A stretch of DNA of 64,000 nucleotides from contig BCJX01000003.1 of assembly GCA_001600415.1 (NCBI GenBank), forward strand, positions 2,418,761-2,482,760, given 5' to 3'. The stretch comes from Pascua guehoae (taxonomy: Eukaryota > Basidiomycota > Tremellomycetes > Trichosporonales > Trichosporonaceae). The translations under genes were made by a program, and so were the position numbers. The notes beneath the pieces are model-generated. The model was not told the origin of the DNA. It searched no databases and worked only from the letters and a program-made list of their open reading frames with translations. Below are positions 35,441 through 45,528 of the stretch, piece after piece. Within the stretch, counting starts at the first letter, position 1. Every line of letters starts with the position of its first letter.

Positions 35441-35732
35441 GCCGGACTCGGCATTCCCGCCGCGTTCTTACCGGTTCCGACGCGCCGTTGGCCATCCCGG
35501 ACGCTCCTGTCTTGTTCTTTACTCAGGGCGCTCCTCCTGCCTGCCTCTTCATTTAACTCGTTCCTCTTGCCTTCTTCCCCGTTCAACTCGTTCCTCCTGC
35601 CTTCTTCCCCGTCAACTCGTTCCTCGCCGCCTTCACCGCGTGTCTCTCTCCTAACCCCAGGCCATTCTGCTCAACCGGATCCACAACATTGTCCGCCGAC
35701 CCCGCGCGCCACCACCGATTCGCGGGACCGGC

Positions 35733-37852
35733 ATGCGAGCACGGATAGCCCGCGCGCTCACCTCACCACGCGCGCCGCACTGGCTGCGCGTGCCGGGTAT
35801 CTGTGCCCTGGGCATCGCATGGTCGCTCTTCACCGTCATCACGCTGCAGACTGGCGGCCTTTGGCCCTCGCCAGAAGCAGTCAACGGCGCACGCCTGCTG
35901 CCGTCCTACCTCCGGCCATACCTGGCCAGCGCCGCCGACGCGCTGGGCGCATGGGCGGATAGGAAGGAGATGGAAGACGTGTGCTGGACCGTCTTCCTGT
36001 GCGTATGCACGGGGCTCGTGTGTGGCGCACTTGCCAACGGCCTGGACAGTGGCCACCGGCGCGATGTGGGCACCAGCTTCAACCTGGTAGGTGCTTGTGC
36101 CTGTGCTTGTGCTTGTGCTTGCGCACTGCGTGTGCTTGCGCACTCGTACTCGTCACGCTGACCACCCAGTTTGGCTTCTCGTTCCTCCTCCACTTTTACG
36201 CATCACCGCTCACCCACACTGTCCACCCAGAGCACCACGGGCGGCCAGACGTCAATGTCCTCTTCCAGCTATGGGTGGGGCTCACAGAGGTAGGTCGAAA
36301 TGCCAGCCGCGCGAGAGCTAGAATCCTCGCTAGACTCCTCGCTAGACTCCTCGCTAGCATCCCCGCTAGACCCCCCGCTAACACCCAGCTCACATGGCTC
36401 CAAGCACTCGAGCTCTCGCCCTCACTCCGCCGCAACCAGCTGCTTCCCACCGGTGTGTGCGGTGCGCTCGGCCTCACCCACTTTGTCTACACCCTTCTCA
36501 CGGCACCACTACGCTTCCCGAGCTTTACGTTCCTTACACACCTCCTCGCACTTCTCCTCACGATTGTTGTCTCGTGCACCGTCCTCCTGCGCGCGTTCAC
36601 ACACATCTTTACGCTCGGCTACATTCCAACACCGATCCTGGCAAACCTCCTCCCGAACGAGGGCGCCATCCCGTCTGCAGAGGACGATGTCGGTGTTGCG
36701 CTCCTCAAGCTGGGGACAGCCTGTATCGAGGCCACATCCTACTCTGGTCTCCGGAACGAGGTCGCAGCGGTCGAGGAGGTGCAGCCGTGGATTGACCTCT
36801 CGTCGCTCGGCAGCGGTGTCACACAACCCAAAGCACCCAACGGCTTTGATGTCCGTATCGACGATATTCGTGTCGCCGAGCTCCGTAATCCCAACGATGA
36901 CAGCCCACGAGTCGAGCAGGCGAAAAAGTTCTGGAGAGCTTGTGGCAACCTCGCAAAGGACGTTTTCTGGACGACCATGCTTGGCACGCCCGTCGGCCGC
37001 AAAGTCTACCGATACCTCTGGGTCATGTACAACATGCGCTGGTGGTATGGTCCGCGCCAGTGGCGCGTCTGGCGCCGTTCGGCGTGGGCTGCGCCGCCCC
37101 GCTATGTCGAGCCTTTACCCCCCGCCCTCATGTCGAGCGCCAGCGGCGCCAGCAGCGCCAGCACTGGCTGGTCCAGTGCGGTCCAGCTCCGCCGCGACGC
37201 GACGCCTGTCGTTGTCGGCGCAGACGCGCCCGATGTGGAGTTTACGTACGATCAGGTGCTCCGCGGCGAAGTGGTACTCGAGAACGAAGATGACGATGAT
37301 GATTGGCGCAGCGAGGCGTCTGACACGTCTGTAGCTACCATGGCTGTTGACGACGACGACGACGACGAGCAGGCAACCCTATACCGCGACTTGGTTGTGC
37401 GCGAGGCAACTCCAGAGGGCGATGACTCTGCACCCCTCCAGCCCATCCTCCTTGCGCACCTGACGTCGTCGTCGCCATCACCCCTCACGCGCCGACGGTA
37501 CGCTGCGATGCTTGGTGGTCCCACAAGCTCACCACCTTGCACCCCGACGCGTGGCACGTCCACGTCTGTGGCTTTGGGCTCGGCGCCGGCCGCCACCCTC
37601 GCCGACGTGGTCGTTACTCGCCGTGCTGTTGTGGCCGCCCAGCCCCAGCCCGACATGTGGGACGAGGAGCGGCGCCATTCGTGTGTCGTGTGCATGGTGC
37701 AGACACGCGACGTGATTTTGTGGCCGTGCCGCTGCCTGCTCATGTGCAACGACTGCCGCGAGAGTCTGGCTGCGCGCCTGGCGGCAAAGGACCATGCGTG
37801 TCCCAACTGCCGCACAAAGGTGGAGGGATACAGCCGCATATATGTGCCATAG
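35733..37852 (+). CDS. Membrane-anchored RING ubiquitin ligase, Asi1/Asi3-type
   Basis: Exons 35733-36086, 36170-36289 and 36389-37852 give at least 645 residues. Several membrane spans occupy the first half (CALGIAWSLFTVITLQTGGL, VCWTVFLCVCTGLVCGALA, then THLLALLLTIVVSCTVLLRA near residue 200). The second half is soluble with acidic/Ser-rich linkers and a C-terminal RING: CVVCMVQTRDVILWPCRCLL, then MCNDC, then CPNC, ending GYSRIYVP at the stop. The usual His is replaced by Cys (CRC), so all eight ligands are Cys. This ending is characteristic of Asi1/Asi3 at the inner nuclear membrane, which ubiquitinate Stp1/2 and mislocalised membrane proteins. The frame is open back to an acceptor at 35660, so an upstream exon may exist; 35733 is the first in-frame ATG. 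The second intron (99 nt) has no in-frame stop. Confidence 0.8.
36318..36376. repeat. 12-nt repeat inside an intron
   Basis: The unit GCTAGACTCCTC, with variants, is repeated about five times within the second intron of the RING gene. Its length keeps the reading frame, so retention would add Leu/Ala/Arg repeats. Confidence 0.85.
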
Positions 37853-38912
37853 ACGCGGGCGAGCAGAAGACATTGTTGCATGTAGGAGGTATTACAGATG
37901 ACCATTGTTGGACCAGACAGACTATAACGAACGTGCATGTGGCGTCACCATGCACGGTGCCACATCTGTGCCACTGGTCGTGTGGTCGTGGGCTGCAATA
38001 CCAAACCGGGTCAAATGGGCGGCCTGGGGCCCTTTTACGGAAAACGGAAATACGCGGACAAATGCGGCGGTCATTTGCCTCCCTCCGGGCTGTGGTCCTA
38101 GTGCCTCCCTCCACTCGTCGGCTGCCTGGGCTGGGGGCCTCTGCCAGCTCGTTCCAACCCAGCACCAGAGCCCGTCCATCTGTAATCAAAAAATGTTGGT
38201 ACGTGGTGCTCGGAGCCTGGAACGCCACCCACCCACACCCACCCGCTTTACCCCAGCCTGGGACCTTTGTGGAGGTGAGGCGAGAGCAGCCAGAGCAGGC
38301 AGAGGAAATGAAAGAAGGGCTTGGTATCATGACGGAGGTCATCAACCAAGCCACAAGATTTTGCCAAAAAGCCAGACTGCACCACCACCACCACCACCAC
38401 CACTCCACTCCACCTCCTGCCACCAGGCCCGCTCTGGCTCGCTCTCTCGAGTCTTCGTCCTCGGCACCTCATCACCTCCTTCACTCTCCACCCTTCTGCA
38501 TCTCTACACCACTCCTCCCCCCCATTCATCTTATCCCACGTCGCTCGCGACCCGGACTCCGACTCCGACGCCACCCCTCGGTCTCCGCCGCACATTCGGA
38601 CCCCCCGCGCGTCTCCCGCCCGACCCGGATCCTTCAGACATTATCTACGCCCCTGCCCACGTTTCGACCCACGTTCAAACTTTGCATCCATCTCATTCCA
38701 TCGCACCTGCACCTGCACCTGCAACTGCACACCTACACCTGCACCGCATACACCCCGGTGCCCATCTCACCTAGCACGACCGCCTCCCCGGCCTCGCACC
38801 GCATCTCGCCGCCGATCCTCTCACCGGCCCAAAAGCAGCCAGATTTAGGCTGAGACACACCGAACACCCACCTGCACCCCGCCCGCCCATCCCCATCACT
38901 CGACGACTCGCA
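37853..38912. other. Spacer and leader of PRPP synthetase
   Basis: No exon is seen. A CAC trinucleotide run lies at 38380-38405, and the last 400 nt are C-rich with CCTGCACCTGCACCTGCAAC (38707-38726) near the end. This fits a long pyrimidine-rich promoter or leader. Confidence 0.5.
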
Positions 38913-41068
38913 ATGTCCACTCCCGGCCACAACTACCCCGCCATCAAGCTCTTCACTGGTGAGCCTCTTGCGAGTGCGGCCTGGACCATGCCTCTTCCCT
39001 CGTCCGAAGCGGTGCACAACCGACGCAAGCCCAATGGACCTGGGCCTGCTCGGACGACACCGCCCCTCGCTCGACTCGGAAGGCACCACCAACACACCCC
39101 ACCCCAACCCACACCCTCACACCCTCGCCGGCCCGCCCAGTGGCGACATTGTGTGGACACACCTGACACACAGGCACGTCGCACCCCGAACTCGCGCAGC
39201 TCATCGCCAAGCGTCTCGGTATCCCCCTCGCGCGTGCCAATGTCGTCCAGCCCCCCTCGGGCGAGACAAAGGTCACCATTGTCGAGAGCGTGCGCGATTA
39301 CGATGTCTACATTCTCAACACGGTGGGTACTCGTGTCCCGTTGGGTCCATTGGAGGGGAGCCTGCAGGGCTGCGGATGTGTTACGCGCAGAGCAGCCGAC
39401 TCGATTGCGTGCGATTGCGCGGTGGTGTAGCGGGCGCGGGTGTGTGGGTGTGGATGTGGTGTGTGGTGTGTGCTTGTTGGTGCGGTATACCGAGCGTCCT
39501 CCGCTCAGCGCGGCGGTTGCTGTTATCTGTGCCAGCACTTGGCCAACCTTCCTCTCTGAGTTTATCTTTTCAACGCCCATACCGTTTCCTCATCTACGTC
39601 TCCGTGCCCACCGGAGCGACAACCGGCGACAAGCCATGACTTTCTCCCCCTCTCCTGCCCCCAGACATCAAGAGGCCCACACGCCGACGATCCGACTAAC
39701 CTTCCCAGGGTGCGGGCGCCGTCAACACGTCGCTCATGGAGCTGTGCATCATGATCCACGCGTGCAAGATTAGCTCTGCGCGCCGCGTCACTGCCATTAT
39801 CCCGCACTTTTTCTACGCGCGCCAAGACAAGAAGGACAAGTCGCGTGCGCCCATTACGGCCAAGCTCGTCGCCAACATGCTCATCGAGGCCGGGTGCGAC
39901 CACGTTATTGTGAGTGGAGTGTTGGATGTAGAGTTGGAGGGAGAGGTGTGGTAATGTTTGAATCTCCTGCCCAGCGGCTGGTTAGGCCTGGGTCGTGCCA
40001 AGCTAGAGACCCGCTTCTGCTGGCAGATTAGTGACACATCAATGCTTGTCGGCGGTAGTATCCTCCGCCATGACCTCGGCTTGCCTTGTTTGCGTCAGCC
40101 ACAGCCCAACACTGACACACAGACCATGGACCTGCACGCGTCCCAGATCCAGGGCTTCTTTGACGTGCCCGTCGATAAGTGAGCTCAGCCCCAATGTGGC
40201 GGTGAGCCTGTGCTGACCCAACTTTTTACTACCCTGTGCTGCACCCAAACTTGAATTCTCCACTACAGCGTGAGTCGGAGTGAGCAGTCGCTGGCAAAAC
40301 AACTGTCAAGGCCCAGCGACACGCCATGACCTTACGCATCCCCGCTCACACCCCAGCTCTACGCCGAGCCGTCAATGATCCACCACATCCGCAAGCACAT
40401 TGACGTGGACAACTGCGTCATTGTCTCGCCCGATGCCGGCGGTGCCAAGCGCGCGACGTCGATTGCCGACCGCCTCAATGTCGAGTTTGCCCTGTTCCAC
40501 AAGGAGCGCAAACGCGCCAACGAAGTGTCGCGCATGGTCCTCGTCGGCAGCGTCAAGGACAAGGTTGCCGTGCTCGTCGACGACATGGCCGACTCGTGCG
40601 GCACCCTCGGCCTCGCGGCCCGCAACCTCCTCGAGGCCGGCGCCACCAAGGTCTACGCCTTTGCCACACACGGTATCCTCTCGGGCCCCGCGCTCAAGGT
40701 CATTGCCGAGAGCGGCATGGAAAAGCTCGTCATTACAAACACCATTCCCCAGTCGGACAAGGTGGCACAGTGTGACAAGATTGAGGTCGTCGACATTAGC
40801 GCCGTCCTCGCAGAGACTATTCGTCGTAGCCACTTTGGCGAGTCGGTTGTGAGTACCCATTTGGCCGTGGTCATGGATGCTGGCGGCTGGCGGCTGTGGC
40901 CAGTCTGTCGCACAAGGCCGATCCGCCACACACCCAATGCTAGGACGACAGAAGTCTGGCCCACCACTCAGCTGCTAGCGCAGCTGCTGCCCCCCGCCGT
41001 AACCCCAGCTCACACCCCAGTCGTACCTCTTCCACGAGGTGCCCTTTGTCAACGGGATCGCCATGTGA
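38913..41068 (+). CDS. PRS: Ribose-phosphate pyrophosphokinase (PRPP synthetase)
   Basis: Exons are 38913-38958, 39174-39322, 39709-39909, 40123-40178, a single nucleotide at 40269, 40357-40848 and 41021-41068, giving 330 residues. The enzyme makes PRPP from ribose 5-phosphate and ATP for purine, pyrimidine, His and Trp synthesis. Visible motifs are [20 protein letters not shown], the ATP/flexible loop [20 protein letters not shown], the Mg-binding [13 protein letters not shown], and the PRPP-binding loop [16 protein letters not shown]. The end [15 protein letters not shown] is also standard. No PRS1/PRS5-type insertion is present. The conserved peptide VPVDNLYAEPS cannot be read across 40178-40357 with one intron, because the frame is one base short. 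A one-base exon (C at 40269) between CACTACAG and GTGAGTCGG restores Asn-Leu exactly. The other introns are up to 386 nt. Confidence 0.93.
40269..40269 (+). other. Predicted one-nucleotide exon of PRPP synthetase
   Basis: The preceding exon ends GTCGATAA with two bases left over. The next begins CTCTACGCC in frame zero. One base is needed and C gives Asn (AAC), which is conserved. C at 40269 is flanked by a canonical acceptor (CTCCACTACAG) and donor (GTGAGTCGG). The flanking introns would be 90 and 87 nt. I tested the other AG/GT pairs in the interval and none gives a frame-preserving exon with credible sites. Confidence 0.7.
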
Positions 41069-42001
41069 TGTGTGTGTGTACACTAGTACCGAGGACGATT
41101 GTCGGCGTCGGATCGGATCGGATGCATTTTTGATACATGAAGATGTGCCAGTGTGCTTTTCATTTCAAGACTGGAGTGTGCACCGTGTCTGGACGTCGTT
41201 TGGTCCCAGTGCGAATCTTGTCTGGGCCAGGACTATTTGCACCACCGCCGACTGCATGCCGAGCAAGTCTGAGAGCGCTCGGCCTGCCTTCCACACTCCC
41301 TCGCCATCCGTTGCCCGCCCACGTGCGTGTCCCCAGCACATGGGCAGACCGTGTCCGAGCTCACCCTGTTCATCCAGCGACGCGGGTTTGTGACTACCAG
41401 CCGTCTGTGCTCTGGATCCTGGCCGCTGCTTGATGGCCCAGGCGGCCAAAACGAGTGCTGGGCCGAGATGGGTGGACATACGTCCTGGGCAGGCCGCGAG
41501 GGGTGGGTATATTCAAATACCGCCTAGAAACAGATGTTTGGAAGAGCCTCTGGAGTTGTAGCAGATGTTGTAGACGACGCTGCATGAGAAGGATACGATC
41601 GCGCGAGCGAGGGCACTTGGGTACAAGAGATGCGGACAATCTAGAGGCCGACTGTGGCGTGGCGCCGCCACTCGGCGAGACGGCAAGGCCGAGCCTCTGT
41701 ATCTCAAATTCAACAGCAGAGAACGAGTCAACCACTACAATGTGTTTTATACTTGTCTGAAGGGATGTCATTTGTCAACACTTGCATTCACTCACTGCTA
41801 GCTTAATTTTATGTGCACCGCGTCCCAGTTGGCTCAACTCCAAACGGGATGCAGTCCACTCTTCACTCTTACACTTCTCCACATACATGCATACTCTCTA
41901 CGTCCGGCGCAAAAGTATGAATGTGGGAGTATCGACACGCGTCGGTGGTATCGTACACTAACAGTTTAACGTCGCGTGTTTTGGTGGGGTGCGCTGCAGG
42001 C
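41069..42001. other. Convergent spacer PRS-calpain
   Basis: The 3' flanks of two converging genes lie here. No exon or repeat of note is seen. Confidence 0.4.
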
Positions 42002-44672
42002 CTACTCGAGACGCACACCGTTACGACGCTTGCGTGGGCACTTGTTTGTCTCTGTCGCGCTTGACTGGGCGGCATTACCGATACCTGTCTGGGTGGCCAT
42101 GCCGCCGGCCCGAGACTCAGTGTCTGCTACCACAGAAGCGGAGGGTGCGTTGGTTGCGTCAGGTGCTGGGCTGGCTGTATCTGTCGGAACTGCAATGGCC
42201 ATTACGCCCATGATGCTGGGGTTGGCCGTGCCGGTGGGCTGGAAGGTGCTTGGGACCGACCTGGAGTTGGAGACAGAGGCGGCACCGACGCTTGAGGCAG
42301 AGCGGATGCTGGAGGCAGAGCGTACGGTAGTGCCCGAAACCTGGCTCGTGCTTGAACCAGGGCTAACACCCGCACTTGGGGCTGCACCGGCCCTGGACCT
42401 CGACAAGGATGAGGTGTGAGAGGTGGAGCGAGAGCGAGCTGCTGTACCCGCGGTAGATTGAGAGTTGCCGGCGAAACGACCTGTACTGGTCAAAGTGCCC
42501 GAGCTTGAGAGACCTGTACTGGTGGTGCCCGAGCTCGCTGTGCCAGAAGAGCCAGGACCGCCGGCAGCGGCACCTGTCTGGGATCCTGACCCGGTGGAGG
42601 CAGAGGAACGACCAGAGCTGGACCCCGCCCCGGCTCTGCCAGAGGACACAGAGCTGACGGTGCCCGCAGACTGGGCACCGGCTGACGTCGCGCTGCGGAT
42701 GCTCGTGGTTGTCGTGCCAGCCGAGTTTGACCCAGGCAAAGTCGCCTGCCGCGTGCTGGAGGTGGAGGTTGCTCTTGACGACGACCGGGTCATGGAAGGC
42801 TGTCGCTGGGATGCTCCTCCACTCCCGGTGATACTCGCCAAGTGCAAAGAGTTTGTCGAAGACGAAGAGTCGCCGCCTCCGATGGGAAATACGCCGCCAG
42901 GGGTAGTAGTCGTCCGCGCGTTGGGTTGGGAACTGGAGGACTGTACGCTCGAGGACCGAGCACCGGAGGACTGTGCAACCGAGGACTGTACGACTGAGGA
43001 CTGTACGCCCGAGGACCGTACGACCGAAGACTGTACGCCCGAGGACTTCAGACCAGAGGACTGCACTCCAGAGGACTGGACTGTCGAGACTGATGACCTG
43101 GCGGGGGACTGGATAGAGTTGGCGGGGACCGTTGTCGTTCGAGAAGCCACAGACCCTTTGCTTGTGTTGGAATCGCCCAGAGAGGAAGTCTGTTCGCCAT
43201 TGTCGTCCCCATCATCGTCATCGTCGTCATCGTCATCGGGGCATAGTGCGCCCATGCACTTGCACGGCGGAACTCCAGGAATGCACCCAGCGGGTATCCA
43301 GACCACACCAGCAGGGCCAGGGGTCGGAGTAGATTGCGACGCCGGCGGTTCAGCCGGTGGGGGAGTTGGTGGGCCGGGCGGGGTGGATTCAGTAGACCGT
43401 ACAGAAGTTGAAGATATCGAAGGTGTGGATGTTGCGGCAGAAGTGGCCTTGGGCGATGACGTAGACGTCGATGACCTGGACGATGATGAAGACCTTCTTC
43501 TTCCAGGATTTTCTTGGACGACTTCAGCCAAGAAAGGTAGGATACGCTCCACTTCGTAAGACTTCAATACGTTTGGAGGCTCCCAAGGATTTAGAAGTTG
43601 GACCTTGTCGCTAAATATTGTCAGCTCCGTTGCGCGTGTTATAATCGCCGGACTATCGTCCTTGAATTGTATGACACTACGCCATACGTGTGGTCGCTAA
43701 CGAACGTCCTGTTGGCTTTCGCGAGGCTTGGGTTGAGGAGATCTGTTTCCCCACCGTCTTTGCTGATGGTTCCAAGGGTGGTTAACCTTTCGCGAGACGC
43801 TTGCCTAAGCATCCGGGCCATTTCCGTCCGGGTTGCCTCAGTCTGGACAAGCGCGTTGGAGACTGTTATAGTCTTGCCCCGTCCAAGAATATTGTCAAAA
43901 ATCTGTTATGAGGCGTGTGGTTAGCCTAGGTACTCAACATGGGCAGATTCCTATCACTGCACGTTTTTTTTCACTCACACGGCCGGCATTGTTGCCCGTA
44001 TTACACGTTCCAAGCGTAAACCCCTCGGCGTCTGAAATCGCATATTCGATGGCACCGACCCACCTGTGAAATACGTCAGTTTAATCTATTACTCCAAGGT
44101 GTCAGGATGCCTTCTCACCAAGGCCAATTCGCCCTGGGTCGGGTATCAGTCTTGTCATTGTTGAGAGGACCAGCTAGAGCGTAGGAGGCGGACCGTGTTG
44201 TGTTGATACGTCCGCGGCGGTGGACGTATTTTAAATCGACAAAGACCGACTCGACCGTTCCTGGGGTGGTGCCTTCCTGGAACACTCTAATAAGACTCTT
44301 GATCAGTTGTGGACGCTGCACGGCAACTAGTTTGAGAACGGCCGCCATGTAGCAGTTATCGGCATCTGCTTGCACGACATCCCCGTACTTCGGCTGTCCA
44401 CTTGGGCCATATAGGGGACCGCTGCTAACAGGGGCGCCTTGACCAGGTACCAGCACAGGTAGGTCGTCTGGACTGTTGCAGTTGCTGTTGCTGGATATAT
44501 CGCGGTGCTCGAGAGGCTCAAACGGGACGAGTTGTTGAGGAAGGGGGGTCGCGGCGCCAAGCCAGTGAGCTTGAGAAGACCAGTCAGCGTGGTACGACAA
44601 GGTCATTGGTCAATAGCACGACTCACCTTGGGAGAGCAACAAGCAGAGCAAGCCAAGTGTGAGAGCTCTCAT
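42002..44672 (-). CDS. Secreted calpain-like cysteine protease with Ser/Thr-rich tail
   Basis: Minus-strand exons 44627-44672, 44119-44569, 43979-44063, 43654-43902 and 42002-43624 join in phase to 817 residues. A signal peptide (MRALTLGLLCLLLSQ) leads into a papain-fold domain like family C2 (calpain). The catalytic triad candidates are Cys88 in ADADNCYMAAVLKLV, His265 in SDHTYGVVSY, and Asn289 in VQLLNPWEPP. These correspond to the GDCW, HAY and NPW boxes of calpains. No calcium-binding penta-EF-hand or C2-like domain is visible. From about residue 320 the protein is a mucin-like Ser/Thr/Gly-rich tail with a Cys cluster (CIPGVPPCKCMGALCP), a run of nine Asp, and five-residue QSSGV/QSSVV repeats. 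It probably becomes O-glycosylated and wall-associated. Joining His to Asn needs a 29-nt intron (43625-43653) or the gene is frameshifted there. Confidence 0.75.
42925..43090. repeat. 15-nt coding repeats in the Ser-rich tail
   Basis: About ten 15-nt units (GAGGACTGTACGCCC and variants on the plus strand) encode the QSSGV-type five-residue repeats of the calpain-like protein. The repeats also keep an antisense frame open. Confidence 0.85.
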
Positions 44673-45528
44673 ATCCGGTAGTGAGAGAGACGGTGGATGA
44701 GGAGTTCATGGGGCAAATATTGAGCTGCTGGGCATCCTTTAAGTATCATTGAACCCGAAAGGCGATCAGTGGACTTGAGGGCCTGGACGCTCAGCTCTAG
44801 AGACCCACTGACTGTCAGACTGTGATCAAAGGTGTCGTCAACACAGAGAACAGCTGTAAAACAACGCGGAACGGTGCCGAATCACCAAGGAGCAGACGTT
44901 GCAAGTGCGGTTGTTGCCCGGCAACACAGGCCCAACGCTAAATTGTAGAATGTTGTTTTGCTCTGGACAGCCAGTTGGGACACTGGTAGTGGATATATGT
45001 TGACTGGTACAACGCTCCCCGTCACGTTCGTTACATGCATGCCACCCGCGACTCGTCCCGGTGACTTGCTGATTCGTACTGTAGGACAAGAGATTGGGAG
45101 TGTGACTGTTGTTGAGGTGTTGGAGATTTCAAACGCGGTACGTCATGGCATAGCCCCTGCCGTTTCAAGCGCGTCTTGTCACCAAAGCCGCATTGGGTGG
45201 ATGCCAAGCATCCAAGTAAAGTATCAGTTGGTTCTATGTAGGTTAGTGTTCAATGTGAGTTGGATCAGCTTGTTGTCGGGTACCTATCACCTGTCACGGC
45301 GTTGCAAATAATGGGCCAGACCTTTGGCGAGATGGTTTCCATGACCACCACATGCCTGCCTAGGTCAACATCACAGTCACCATCTCGACGACAATCCGCA
45401 CAGCAGGTCACATGACCCAGGTCGTCCGCCGTCCGTCGCACGTTGTGCTGGCAACAACGAAACGATGTTTGAATGTGTGACATTCACCAATCATCCAGAC
45501 CCAGTATCCTCGTATCCCATCTACCAAC
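44673..45528. other. Divergent spacer
   Basis: This 856-nt spacer lies between the calpain-like gene and the single-exon gene at 45529 and carries both promoters. No exon was found; composition is less GC-rich than the genes. Confidence 0.4.

Larger units (their letters stand above)
32972..35732. other. Repeat-rich intergenic region with assembly gap
   Basis: This 2.8-kb stretch holds several minisatellites (33007-33062, 33415-33496, 33780-33830, 34790-35440, 35550-35635) and an N gap at 34060-34527. Long open frames cross it on both strands because of its extreme base composition; none looks like a protein family. The promoter, and perhaps a first exon, of the RING gene must lie at its right end. 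Confidence 0.6.

Noticed and set aside
33399..35495. Long open frames on both strands across the N gap
   Set aside because: Much of the length is N, and the rest is minisatellite translated in several frames at once, with no conserved motif.
42465..43559. 364-codon antisense open frame with acidic Glu-Asp-Cys-Thr repeats
   Set aside because: It is the exact complement of the Ser-rich repeat tail of the calpain-like gene. Repeat composition keeps it open, and it has no start context, introns or family.
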